Origin: Nocardia cyriacigeorgica
GTDB taxonomy: Bacteria; Actinomycetota; Actinomycetes; Mycobacteriales; Mycobacteriaceae
Reading direction: 5' to 3'
DNA: 64,000 nucleotides
Assembly (NCBI RefSeq): GCF_005863245.1
Contig: NZ_VBUT01000010.1
Location: 62,001-126,000, forward strand
Part shown: piece by piece, positions 18,389 to 26,259 of the stretch
Position numbering within the stretch: the first letter of the stretch is position 1
Layout: every line of letters begins with the position of its first letter
Notes under the pieces: model-generated
What the model was told of the DNA's origin: nothing
The model's input: only the letters and a program-made list of their open reading frames with translations
The model's database searches: none
Position numbers and translations under genes: made by a program

Positions 18389-19759
18389 ATGACCGATTCC
18401 GTCACCCAGACATTGGTACTGGACAAGCCGGCCGCCACTGCCGAGCCGGCCGGGACGCGCGTGCTGCGCGCCGTGCTCCGTGCGCCGTTCACCGCCAGGA
18501 CCTGGAAAGAACTCGCCTTTCTGATCGCGGCTTGTCTGTTGGGCGGGCTCGGGACTGCCTACGTATATCTGGCCGGCGGCGGGGGTGTATTGGTCGCGAT
18601 GACGATCATCGGCATCCCGGTGCTGGCGCTGGTGATTCTCGGCGGACGGCTCTGGGGCCATATCTATCGCGCGCTGGTGCGTGATCTGCTCGGCACTCCG
18701 CTGGATCCACCGCCGCCGTTCCGTCCGAAGCCGGGCCTGATCGGTTGTCTCACCTCGGCGTTCACCGATATGCCGAGCTGGCGGGCACTCGCGTTCGTTG
18801 TCGTGCAGTCGATCGTCGGCATGGTCGGCGGATACTTCGTGCTGATCGCGACCGCGATGATCGGCTTCACCGCGATCTCGCCGCTGCCGTGGTACCTGTT
18901 CACCCCGACCAATATCGACTCCAACGGTGTGGAGCGGCATTCGCTGGCCAACTTCGGCGACTTCTACATCGACACCTGGCCGCGGGTGCTCGGGTTCGCG
19001 GCGCTCGGTGTGATCGGCTGCTTCCTGCTGCCGTGGCTGTTCCGGGTGGTGTGCCTGGTGCATCGGCAGCTGGCGATCTGGCTGCTCGCGCCGACCGCGC
19101 GGGACCGGCGCATGGCCGATCTCCAGGAGAGCAGGCGCGTCGTCGTCGAGGATTCCGCCGCCACCCTGCGCCGACTGGAACGCGATCTGCACGACGGCAC
19201 GCAGGCGCGGCTGGTCACCATCGCGATGGCGCTGGGCCGAGCCGAGGAGCGGCTCAGCCACGGCGGCGATGCCCGCGACCTGATCGCCGACGCACACGCG
19301 AGCACCAAGGAGGCGCTGACGGAGCTGCGCGAGCTGGTACGCGGAATCCATCCGCCCGCCTTGGAATTGGGTCTCGAACCGGCGCTGGAGACGCTGGCCG
19401 CGCGCTGCTCGGTGCCGGTGGAGCTGCGGGTGCATCTGCCGGTGCGGCCGCATCCGGCGATCGAGGCCATCGCCTACTTCTCCGTCGCGGAACTGCTGAC
19501 GAATGTCGTGAAACACGCTGGTGCGAGCCATGCCTGGGTGTCGGTGCTGGCCTCCGGTGACGATTCGCTGGTGGTGTCGGTTCGCGACAACGGCAGTGGT
19601 GGTGTGCTGCAACCGATGCCGGGTGAGCCGGTGGCCGGTAGCGGGCTGGCCGGGCTGGCGGCGCGGGCCGCGAGCGTCGACGGCAGCCTCACCGTCGACA
19701 GTCCCGTCGGCGGGCCGACCGTTGTCACCATCACCCTGCCGACAGCGGGTCCGCGATGA
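18389..19759 (+). CDS. Two-component sensor histidine kinase (NarL-partner type)
   Basis: 456 aa from ATG 18389; an ATG three codons upstream (18380) is equally possible, as neither has a well-spaced SD. The N-terminal half is a putative sensor domain with four membrane segments and an extracytoplasmic loop (PLPWYLFTPTNIDSNGVERH). HisKA_3 follows with the phospho-acceptor in LERDLHDGTQARLVTIAMAL, then an HATPase_c domain with N-box LTNVVKHAGASHAW and the glycine-rich DNGSGG and GSGLAGLAAR. It autophosphorylates and signals to the response regulator whose gene overlaps it. The stimulus is unknown. Confidence 0.92.
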   Translation: MTDSVTQTLVLDKPAATAEPAGTRVLRAVLRAPFTARTWKELAFLIAACLLGGLGTAYVYLAGGGGVLVAMTIIGIPVLALVILGGRLWGHIYRALVRDLLGTPLDPPPPFRPKPGLIGCLTSAFTDMPSWRALAFVVVQSIVGMVGGYFVLIATAMIGFTAISPLPWYLFTPTNIDSNGVERHSLANFGDFYIDTWPRVLGFAALGVIGCFLLPWLFRVVCLVHRQLAIWLLAPTARDRRMADLQESRRVVVEDSAATLRRLERDLHDGTQARLVTIAMALGRAEERLSHGGDARDLIADAHASTKEALTELRELVRGIHPPALELGLEPALETLAARCSVPVELRVHLPVRPHPAIEAIAYFSVAELLTNVVKHAGASHAWVSVLASGDDSLVVSVRDNGSGGVLQPMPGEPVAGSGLAGLAARAASVDGSLTVDSPVGGPTVVTITLPTAGPR

Positions 19760-20427
19760 GTACCGCTGCGGCTCAACCGGACTCGTTGCGGGTGGTGATC
19801 GCGGAGGACAGCGCCATCCTCCGCGACGGGCTGGCCGGATTGCTGGCCGAACGCGGGCATCAGGTGGTGGCGATGGTCGGCGATGCGACGAATCTGTCCG
19901 AGGTGGTGGCCGAACACGCACCCGACGTCGCCGTGGTCGATGTCCGGATGCCGCCGACCTACACCGACGAGGGCCTGCTCGCCGCCATCGAACTGCGCCG
20001 CAAATTCCCGCTCACCGGCGTACTCGTGTTCTCCCAGTGGGTCGAAACCCGCTACGCCACCGAACTACTCGCCGGCGGCGCCAACGGCGTCGGCTACCTG
20101 CTCAAAGACCGGGTCGCCGACGTCCGCGAGTTCATGGAAGCCCTCGACCGCGTCGCCACCGGCGGCACCGCCCTCGACCCTGAGGTGGTGAGCCAATTGA
20201 TGGGCGCCTCCCGCCAGCAACAAGCCCTCGACCGGCTCACCCCGCGCGAACGCGAAGTGCTCGAGCTGATGGCCCAGGGCCTCACCAACGCCGCCATCGC
20301 GCGCTCGCTGACCGTCACCGAACGGGCGGTGGAAAAGCACATCGGCAACATCTTCACCAAGCTCGATCTGCCGCCCTCGGAGACCCATCATCGGAGGGTG
20401 ATGGCGGTGCTGCGGTTGCGGGGGTAA
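19756..20427 (+). CDS. NarL/LuxR-family response regulator
   Basis: 223 aa. Receiver domain with acidic pocket IAEDSA, phospho-acceptor Asp62 in VAVVDVRMPPTYTDEG and conserved Lys in YLLKDRV. The C-terminal LuxR helix-turn-helix is LTPREREVLELMAQGLTNAAIARSLTVTERAVEKHIGNI. Its ATG overlaps the kinase stop by four bases (ATGA), making a coupled two-gene system. Confidence 0.95.
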   Translation: MSTAAAQPDSLRVVIAEDSAILRDGLAGLLAERGHQVVAMVGDATNLSEVVAEHAPDVAVVDVRMPPTYTDEGLLAAIELRRKFPLTGVLVFSQWVETRYATELLAGGANGVGYLLKDRVADVREFMEALDRVATGGTALDPEVVSQLMGASRQQQALDRLTPREREVLELMAQGLTNAAIARSLTVTERAVEKHIGNIFTKLDLPPSETHHRRVMAVLRLRG

Positions 20428-20504
20428 GGCGTAGCCCAATAGGCCGTCCGTGCTCGATAATTCACAATCGGTGTACGCAAACATCTGTGTAGCGGAGGCG
20501 CACG

Positions 20505-20756
20505 ATGACGTTGTTTCACATCGAGATCGACGACGACGCCCTGAAACAAGCGAAACGTCTAGGCGGACATCAAACTGACGCGGCCGTAGTGGCCGCCGCC
20601 CTGGAGGAATACAATGAGCGGCGGACACAGACTGCACGCTATTTCGAGCTGGCCCGCGGTTGGGATATCGAAGGAGCCGAGGCGGCGCACCGTGCTGAGA
20701 AGGACTCGTTCGCTCGCGCGACGGCGTTCAATAAGCCCGGCCCGAATCCGGTGTAA
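20505..20756 (+). CDS. VapB-type antitoxin-like protein without adjacent toxin
   Basis: 83 aa, preceded by GGAGG. The N-terminus MTLFHIEIDDDALKQAKRLG with a TDAAVVAAALEEYNERR helix resembles ribbon-helix-helix VapB/DUF2191 antitoxins, which bind DNA and neutralise PIN-domain VapC toxins. The usual downstream vapC is absent: the next gene runs in the opposite direction and is not a PIN protein. It may be an orphan antitoxin, or its toxin may have been lost. Confidence 0.65.
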   Translation: MTLFHIEIDDDALKQAKRLGGHQTDAAVVAAALEEYNERRTQTARYFELARGWDIEGAEAAHRAEKDSFARATAFNKPGPNPV

Positions 20757-20919
20757 TCCGACCGGCTTCCACAAGCGACTTCCATGCGGCCGATTTGCGC
20801 GGGCATTCTCCGACTCGGCACGATCGGTGCCGCTGCATCGTCAGGTGCGCTTCGAGCACTGGCATCGGCCCGTCGGGCGCATCGTGCGGATAGCCGATCG
20901 GCCACACCTTCGCGTCCAT
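20728..20919 (-). CDS. Small conserved hypothetical protein in XRE-linked cassette
   Basis: 63 aa beginning MDAKVWPIGYPHDAPDGPMP. The start follows AAAGGAG on the minus strand with good spacing. HRSCRVGECPRKSAAWKSLVEAGRITPDSGR contains two Cys and a conserved-looking helix. I recall similar small proteins beside XRE regulators in actinomycetes, but function is unknown. It lies downstream of the 20993 gene on the same strand and overlaps the 3' end of the antitoxin-like gene by 29 bases. Confidence 0.6.
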   Translation of the reverse strand: MDAKVWPIGYPHDAPDGPMPVLEAHLTMQRHRSCRVGECPRKSAAWKSLVEAGRITPDSGRAY

Positions 20920-20992
20920 CGAGTTTCGCTCCTTTCGTAGTCCTTGCTGGAATTTCGCCCCCGTGGGCACGCTGGGCAGCCCGGCACCGCGA

Positions 20993-21229
20993 TCACTGTG
21001 GATCCAGAGATCCTGTTGAGGTCGGGTCGAGGTCGAACGGCAGGAGAGCAACGGCTGCCGCGATCGCAGCCAGCGTGTCGGCATCCAGATCAGCGAACTC
21101 GACCTCCCATCCGTCCGCGCCGACCAGGGACCACGACCCATCGCTGCGCTGGAGGTAGCGATAGCTTTCGTCCGTCGTCGCGGATTCATCCGCGTCGGCC
21201 GAACGATCCATTCGTGCAGGAAGATTCAT
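20993..21229 (-). CDS. Small acidic hypothetical protein
   Basis: 78 aa starting MNLPARMDRSADADES. An AAGGGG SD lies just upstream on the minus strand. YRYLQRSDGSWSLVGADGWE is followed by the acidic FADLDADTLAAIAAAVALLP. It is soluble with no recognised domain. It is divergent from the XRE regulator and probably cotranscribed with the 63-aa gene downstream. Confidence 0.55.
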   Translation of the reverse strand: MNLPARMDRSADADESATTDESYRYLQRSDGSWSLVGADGWEVEFADLDADTLAAIAAAVALLPFDLDPTSTGSLDPQ

Positions 21230-21448
21230 GCCGCCCCTTCTCTCGGTTCGGTGTGGCGAGCACCCATCGCCGGGGAGCCGAGGGGCATCGGTTCGACCCG
21301 GCGACGGGGCTGGATTCAGGTTCGTCCGAGCTGGTCCGTGGATCGACGGCAGACCAGGTGGAAGCTGCTGGGAAAGCAGTGGGCATTGCGATTCACGGCT
21401 ACTGCCGAGCGTCTATCCTTTGGGTAGGTCCAGCAGAGAGGCCACCCC

Positions 21449-22697
21449 GTGACCGAACGGAACGATCTGCTTGTCGCGGCTCGGTTGCGGATGGAGTCGC
21501 CTGGCGCACCTGGCCATTCGATGACCCGCCAAGAGCTGGCGGAGGCTGTCAACGACCACGTATTCCGGGCGACCGGCAAACCCGGCGCCGTCGACGAGCG
21601 GCACGTCGGCAAGTGGGAACGAGGCGAGACAACGTGGCCGAGAAAGCATTACCGATCCGCGCTACGTGCGGTGTTGAACGTGGCGACCGATGCCGAACTC
21701 GGGTTCGCGCGGCCCGGACGTTCGACGAATGACGACGACGTGAATAGAAAGCAGTTCTTACAGAGCGCACTCGCCGCCGGGGCGGGCGCGGTCTTGACGA
21801 ACACCGTCCCATCCGAGACCGACCTGGTCGAGAACCTGGCCGGGCCGACAGCGCACTACCGCAGGATGGAGTCATCGATGCCGTCGGATCGGGTGGCACC
21901 GGCAGTCGACGCCCACCTGAACCTTGTTATCGGGGTTGTGCGCGATCGGTTGCGGACCTCGAGTGGATTTCGCGTGCTGTCCGAAGCTGCCGGGCTTGCG
22001 GCCTGGCTTGCCGCCGATCGTGGTGACGACGCGGCGGCGCGGCGGCGATATTCGGACGCGATCGGATACGCCGAACGCACCCAGCACCCCCTGCTGGTCG
22101 CCTATATGACCGCGAGTCTCGGCCACTATGCGGTGGAGACCGGCGACAGCCGCGCCGGCTTGACCTTGATAGGCACCGCATCTGCTCAGCTGGCCGCCCG
22201 ACGCCCCGGATAGCGCGAGCGCCTGGATGTCTTCATTGCTGGCCATCGCCTACGCCGCAAACGGTGATCGGGCGGGCGCGCTCGATGCCCTGCGACGGGC
22301 CGAAATGCTGGCCGACCGCCAACGCGGCGAACCGCGATGGCCATGGGTGTTCGGTTTCGACGGACCGAAGGCAGCGCGATATCGAGCCAGCGCACTCGGT
22401 CGGCTCGGCGACCACCACGCCGCCCGCAGCGCGTTCCGCGCCGCCGCACCCGCGTTGTGCACAGCGAAGCCACGCGCTTTGGCCCAGGTGGAACATGCCC
22501 ACGTGCTGGCCCGCAGCGGTGATGTTGCCGCAGGGTGTGCACTGGCGGCTGATGCGCTGAGAGTCGGCCTCGAATATCGCAGCGAGCGGATCACACGCGC
22601 GGCGCGAACCTTCCGATCGACCCTGCCGACCTCGACCACCGAGGCTCAGCCCTTGGACGATGTGCTGGCGACTCTGTACAGACGAGGTGAGAATTGA
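21449..22697 (+). pseudogene. XRE-family regulator with helical-repeat C-terminus, split by a frameshift
   Basis: The 5' part (GTG 21449 to TAG 22211-22213, 254 aa) holds an XRE-type helix-turn-helix (MTRQELAEAVNDHVFRAT, VDERHVGKWERGETTWP) and the start of a TPR-like region. The 3' part continues in another frame: from about 22193 the sequence reads PPDAPDSASAW directly into MSSLLAIAYAANGDRAGALD and more TPR helices to 22697. Joined, they would give ~415 aa, usual for this actinobacterial regulator group. One extra base, or two missing, near 22188-22198 explains the break. It could be real decay or a sequencing error. The 3' part might be translated alone from ATG 22227. Confidence 0.75.
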
Positions 22698-23173
22698 CCA
22701 AGATCGCCATTACCGGGCATCGGGGTTTGCCTCCGGACGTCACGGCCCTGGTCGACGCCGCGCTCCAGGCTGAAGTGGGGAAGCGGGACGACGGCAGGCT
22801 CACCGGGATCAGCTGCCTAGCCGACGGGCCGGATAGCTTGTTCGCGCAGGCGGTACTCGAGCGCGGCGGTGAGCTTGTCGTCGTCGTTCCCGCCCACGAA
22901 TACCGAGACAGCCTCCCGACCGAGCATCACGCCGTGTACGACGAACTGCGCTCCGCCGCCACCAAGGTCATCGAACTCGACCGCGACAGCTCGGATCCTG
23001 AAGCGCACCAGGCAGGCAGCGAAAGGATGCTCGACGAAGCCGACGAACTGCTCGCGGTGTGGGACGGGAAGCCGGCTCGCGGGTACGGCGGCACCGCGGA
23101 CGTGGTCGCCGCCGCACGCGAACGCGGGATACCGGTGACGGTCATCTGGCCGGACGGCGCGACGCGCGACTGA
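22694..23173 (+). CDS. SLOG-like putative nucleotide-binding protein paired with XRE regulator
   Basis: 159 aa from a TTG start that overlaps the preceding stop (TTGA). A Rossmann-like fold is suggested by KIAITGHRGLP (residues 3-13), ISCLADGPDSLFA, LVVVVPAHEYRD and GYGGTADVVAAARERGIPV. GHRG and GGT resemble the ligand-binding motifs of SLOG/DprA-like proteins, which bind nucleotide-derived signals or hydrolyse nucleosides. The tight coupling to the XRE/TPR gene suggests a sensor-regulator pair. Function is unproven. Confidence 0.65.
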   Translation: MTKIAITGHRGLPPDVTALVDAALQAEVGKRDDGRLTGISCLADGPDSLFAQAVLERGGELVVVVPAHEYRDSLPTEHHAVYDELRSAATKVIELDRDSSDPEAHQAGSERMLDEADELLAVWDGKPARGYGGTADVVAAARERGIPVTVIWPDGATRD

Positions 23174-23190
23174 GCCCGGCCGGTCCCCGG

Positions 23191-23733
23191 TCAGCTCAAC
23201 CGGTAAGCAAGCTTGGCGAATTGCCCCATCTGCTCGACCTCGACCAGCCGCATGCGGTCCGAGAGGATTCGGCGCGGCAGTAGTGGGGCGCCGGCGCCGA
23301 GGGTGACCGGGGTGATGCCGACGATCACCTCGTCGAGTAGGCCGGCGTCGGCGAATTGCCCGGCCAGTTCGCCGCCGCCGACTATCCAGATATCGCGGTC
23401 GCCAGCGGCTTCGGTCATCTGGGCGTGCACCGGGCGCACGTCGCCTGCGACGAATCGGAGGTTCGCTCCGGGGATCGGGGGCAGGTCGCGGTGGGTGAAT
23501 ACCCAGCACGGGCGGTCGCCGTAATTGTCCGGCCAATACTCGGGCGGGTTGTTGGCCGCCATCCATTCGTAGGTCGTCGCGCCCATGCACATCGCTCCAA
23601 CGCCGAGCAGGAACTCGTCCACATCACTGGTCGCGGTGTCGGCGTCGGCTACGGCCATCAGCCAGTCCAAGGAGTTGTTCTGGTCGGCGATGTAACCGTC
23701 GAGGCTGGCGGCGGTGTAGTAGCGGGTCGTCAT
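23191..23733 (-). CDS. Dihydrofolate-reductase-family (RibD C-terminal-like) oxidoreductase
   Basis: 180 aa from ATG 23731-23733 (MTTRYYTAASLDGYIADQ). Family motifs: ASLDGYIAD, MCMGATTYEW, CWVFTHRDLPP, DIWIVGGGELAGQF and the terminal ITPVTLGAGAPLLP. These give the NADPH-binding DHFR-like fold, but the family mostly contains reductases of unknown substrate rather than folate enzymes. A perfect 8+7+8 palindrome lies 22 bases upstream of the start. Confidence 0.85.
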   Translation of the reverse strand: MTTRYYTAASLDGYIADQNNSLDWLMAVADADTATSDVDEFLLGVGAMCMGATTYEWMAANNPPEYWPDNYGDRPCWVFTHRDLPPIPGANLRFVAGDVRPVHAQMTEAAGDRDIWIVGGGELAGQFADAGLLDEVIVGITPVTLGAGAPLLPRRILSDRMRLVEVEQMGQFAKLAYRLS

Positions 23734-23754
23734 GGTGCTCGATCCTGGCACCGA

Positions 23755-23777
23755 AACCTGACAGTTCCCGTCAGGTT
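23755..23777 (-). promoter_or_regulatory. Palindromic operator candidate upstream of the DHFR-like gene
   Basis: AACCTGAC at 23755-23762 and GTCAGGTT at 23770-23777 are exact inverted arms around seven bases. The 23-base length and position just upstream of the gene fit a TetR- or MarR-type operator. No regulator gene is adjacent. Confidence 0.45.
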
Positions 23778-23881
23778 AACCGACCAGATTGTCGGATCCG
23801 CTCCGCCGCGGCCGACGCGGCAGGTCGGCAGCCCTCGGCCTGTTGCAGCCGCAGCGGAGCAGTGATCTCGGCGAACTACAC

Positions 23882-24232
23882 CTACTCGCAGGCGATTCCG
23901 TCATTGTCGCGATCGAGGTGCGGCGCGTAGCCGGGATCGTCGCGGTGCAGGGGTGCCACGCCGGCGTTGCGGGCCGCATCGCAGTTCTTGTAGTAGACCC
24001 CCGGTGCGGGAGCTCCGGGCGCAGGCGCTTCTGGCGCCGGGGCTCCCGGTGCAGGTGCACCCGGTGCGGGTGCTGGGGGCGGGCAGAACTGGGCCGAGCC
24101 GGAGTTGCAGAGCAGATCGGTGAGCGGATCAGCGGAGGCCGCCGGCGCGGCGAACAGCAGCGCCGAGGCGGCCAGCATTCCTGCCGCAGCCACACCAAGA
24201 GCATGTACGGGACGATTGGTCGAGAGCTTCAT
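23882..24232 (-). CDS. Secreted excalibur calcium-binding-domain protein
   Basis: 116 aa. Signal peptide MKLSTNRPVHALGVAAAGML through AAPAASA, a short Cys-containing segment (LLCNSGSAQFC), a Pro-Ala-Gly repeat linker (PAPGAP units), and a C-terminal excalibur domain (YYKNCDAARNAG... LDRDNDGIACE) with the DRDNDG calcium loop and paired Cys. AGGAAG on the minus strand sets the start. A ~170-base leader rich in inverted repeats precedes it, unusual in this window. Confidence 0.88.
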   Translation of the reverse strand: MKLSTNRPVHALGVAAAGMLAASALLFAAPAASADPLTDLLCNSGSAQFCPPPAPAPGAPAPGAPAPEAPAPGAPAPGVYYKNCDAARNAGVAPLHRDDPGYAPHLDRDNDGIACE

Positions 24233-24241
24233 CAGGACTTC

Positions 24242-24377
24242 CTGGTAGCGGGCAGGGGCGGAAACCCCTTGCCACAGGCCATTTCTTGGGTTCCGGGGCG
24301 ACCCGGACGGATGCTCCCCCCCCGACAGGAGACGACCGTGAGCCAACGGTAGCCCTCGACCGTAGGCAACCGTTGGC
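24242..24377 (-). ncRNA. Structured leader upstream of the excalibur gene, possible riboswitch
   Basis: Read on the minus strand, GCCAACGGT (24369-24377) pairs exactly with ACCGTTGGC (24342-24350). Further down, ggaaccc and ggggtttcc pair with a bulge, and GGCAAGGGG pairs with CCCCTGCC (around 24251-24273). The last helix ends just before the SD. Leaders of secreted wall proteins in actinobacteria often carry cyclic-di-AMP (ydaO-type) riboswitches, but I do not recognise that consensus here. The class is unknown. Confidence 0.35.
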
Positions 24378-24451
24378 AAATTGCGGAAAATAGACCTATA
24401 AATTCCGCTCATCAGGAGCTGAGGAGAGTTGTCGCGTCGGGAGATGGCCGT

Positions 24452-24626
24452 TCAGCGGTAGTGGTAGCGGCAGGCCACGATGGTCACCCTGTCGGTGTCC
24501 AGACGGTAGACGAGGCGGTGCTCATCGTTGATGCGTCGTGACCAATAGCCCGATAGTTCATGCCTGAGGGGCTCGGGCTTGCCGATGCCCTCGTTGCCGT
24601 TTCGGATGGTCCCAGGCGATGATCAT
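24452..24626 (-). pseudogene. YoeB-type toxin remnant with internal deletion
   Basis: The C-terminal two-thirds of a YoeB mRNA interferase is clear in one frame: RNGNEGIGKPEPLRHELSGY, then WSRRINDEHRLVYRLDTDRV and the terminal CRYHYR. The natural start ATG (24624-24626), overlapping the antitoxin stop as usual, reads only MIIAWD before leaving that frame, and stops after 22 codons. YoeB is normally ~85 aa; about 80-90 bases are missing between the MIIAW codons and TIRNGNEG, with a frame change. The catalytic C-terminus survives but cannot be made from the native start. Confidence 0.8.
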
Positions 24627-24877
24627 TCTTCGATCAGCTTCTGCCGCTCGAACTCGCCTGCCTCTACCCGCGCGATGGCCTCACCCAGCCGACGCGCGTT
24701 CGCGGGCGAGCGAAGTAGGTACGCGGTTTCTTTGATCGACTCGTATTCCGCTAGCGGAAGCATCACGACGGACTCTTTCCCTGAGCGGGTGATCACGACT
24801 TCCTCCTGATCGTCGATGATGCTGTCCAGCGTTTCCGCCAGGTGTGCACGAGTCTCGCTGTACGTCTGAAACCGCAT
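24623..24877 (-). CDS. yefM: YefM/Phd-type antitoxin
   Basis: 84 aa. RFQTYSETRAHLAETLDSII followed by DDQEEVVITRSGKESVVMLP and an EYESIKETAYLLRSPANARR helix is the Phd/YefM fold, which binds its own promoter and neutralises YoeB. The C-terminal toxin-binding tail (FERQKLIEE) is intact. The partner toxin immediately downstream is deleted and frameshifted, so this antitoxin may persist as a free DNA-binding protein. Confidence 0.9.
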   Translation of the reverse strand: MRFQTYSETRAHLAETLDSIIDDQEEVVITRSGKESVVMLPLAEYESIKETAYLLRSPANARRLGEAIARVEAGEFERQKLIEE

Positions 24878-24956
24878 ACAGAAGTTGTACCGGCGCGCGG
24901 TACAACTTGGAATCTTTCGACGGGCGGTAACGGGCTTATCCTGGAATCACGGGGTG

Positions 24957-25409
24957 ATGGCGATGGACCACGTTCGCGTGTTGCGGGTGGTGCTCGGGGT
25001 GACGGCCGGGTACTTGATTTTGCTTGCGGTGTGGCTGGGGTGGGTGGTGCAGCATACGCCGGACGGGACGGTGCCGTTTCAGATCATGGCGTTGGTGGGG
25101 ATCTTCGGGTCGTGTATCGGGATCGGGCTGATGTGGGTGGAGCGGCCGTCGAAGGCGGATCGGCGGCTGGCGCGGCATGGGATCGAGGGGTGGGCGCGGG
25201 TGGAGCATGTGCGGCCGCTGGCGTGGACGGATCATCACAGTGAGTTGACCGAGCTGGATCTGGAGTTCACCGTGCCGGGGGCCGAAAGTTACCGGGGCAC
25301 CGTTGTTTACGACGTGACGCCAGCCGATAAGGAGCGGTTGGGGGTCGGTGAGGTCATCTCGATCCGGGTGGATCCGGAGAACCGGGATCGGGTGATGTTC
25401 TGCCTGTGA
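24957..25409 (+). CDS. Small two-span membrane protein, DUF3592-like
   Basis: About 150 aa from ATG 24957 (or ATG 24963). Two membrane helices (VLGVTAGYLILLAVWLGWVV and IMALVGIFGSCIGIGLMWV) are followed by a ~85-residue beta-rich domain (GIEGWARVEHVRPL... VVYDVTPADKERLGVGEVIS... VDPENRDRVMF). This resembles DUF3592-type proteins with an OB-like soluble domain. Function unknown. Confidence 0.7.
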   Translation: MAMDHVRVLRVVLGVTAGYLILLAVWLGWVVQHTPDGTVPFQIMALVGIFGSCIGIGLMWVERPSKADRRLARHGIEGWARVEHVRPLAWTDHHSELTELDLEFTVPGAESYRGTVVYDVTPADKERLGVGEVISIRVDPENRDRVMFCL

Positions 25410-25561
25410 ATCCGGGCTGCCCTGTGCACGAGCCGGGCTGGTAGACCGCATCCACACGCAGATACATTCGCGAGCAATGCACCGCGGCACGGACCGGAGT
25501 CGGTCGCCGCAGCGAACCATTCGGGCAGGACAGCGGAGCAGCTGCCGCGCAGGCACCCGGT

Positions 25562-26254
25562 TCAGCCCCGATCCGCGTGCGCCTTCGGATCGGCGAGCAA
25601 GTACTGCGCTGCACCGTACGTCGCCAAGATGACCCCTTCGGTCACCCGCCGCGACCGCTCACCGCGCGCGAACAACCGGCGCAGCACGATCAAACCGTCG
25701 GACACCGTGAACAGCAGCGCGCCGAGCCCGAGCCGGCTGCGCGGATCGGCATTCGGAATATTCAGTCCCGCAACATTTTCCGCGCCCGGAGCCAGTGCGG
25801 GATCGGAGGCCAGTACCGCCGCCGAACCCAGCGTCGCACCGTAGGCGGTCAGCGGGGCCGCGATCGCGGGCGCCTTGGCGCGTAGCAACGCGCCTGCCCC
25901 GATCCAGGCCAGCACCCGCGGCACGGCGATCGCGGGCTGCGGCCGCGCACCCCGACGCCACCACAGCGTCGCGTACCCGGCCTGCATGACCGCGAACGAC
26001 GACGCACCGGCGATCAGCCTGCGGTCGTCGTCGGGGTCGATGAGCAGCACATCGCCGACGGTGGCCGCGCCGAGCGAACTCAGCAGCACGGTCCGATCGG
26101 TGGGGTCGAGCTCGGCGGAGTTGCCGGCGACGTCGGCCGCAAGCAGCGGCATCATCAGTGGCTTGGCCGCCCATTGCAGCTTGTCACGGCCGGTGAGCGC
26201 GCCGAACACGGTGACGGCGGTGGCGGCCAGGTACCCGGCGCGGAACGGGCGCAT
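25562..26254 (-). CDS. YhhN/TMEM86-family membrane protein (lysoplasmalogenase-like)
   Basis: 230 aa with about seven to eight short hydrophobic segments. KPLMMPLLAADV, LGAATVGDVLLIDPD and LLFTVSDGLIVLRR carry the conserved Lys and Asp residues of the YhhN family, whose characterised members hydrolyse the vinyl-ether bond of lysoplasmalogens. Whether this organism makes such substrates is unknown. It ends a minus-strand run downstream of the fabH-type gene. Confidence 0.85.
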   Translation of the reverse strand: MRPFRAGYLAATAVTVFGALTGRDKLQWAAKPLMMPLLAADVAGNSAELDPTDRTVLLSSLGAATVGDVLLIDPDDDRRLIAGASSFAVMQAGYATLWWRRGARPQPAIAVPRVLAWIGAGALLRAKAPAIAAPLTAYGATLGSAAVLASDPALAPGAENVAGLNIPNADPRSRLGLGALLFTVSDGLIVLRRLFARGERSRRVTEGVILATYGAAQYLLADPKAHADRG

Positions 26255-26259
26255 ACCGT

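Noticed and set aside
24242..24377. Assignment of the leader as a cyclic-di-AMP riboswitch
   Set aside because: The gene context fits, but I could not match the class consensus, so it is reported only as a structured leader.
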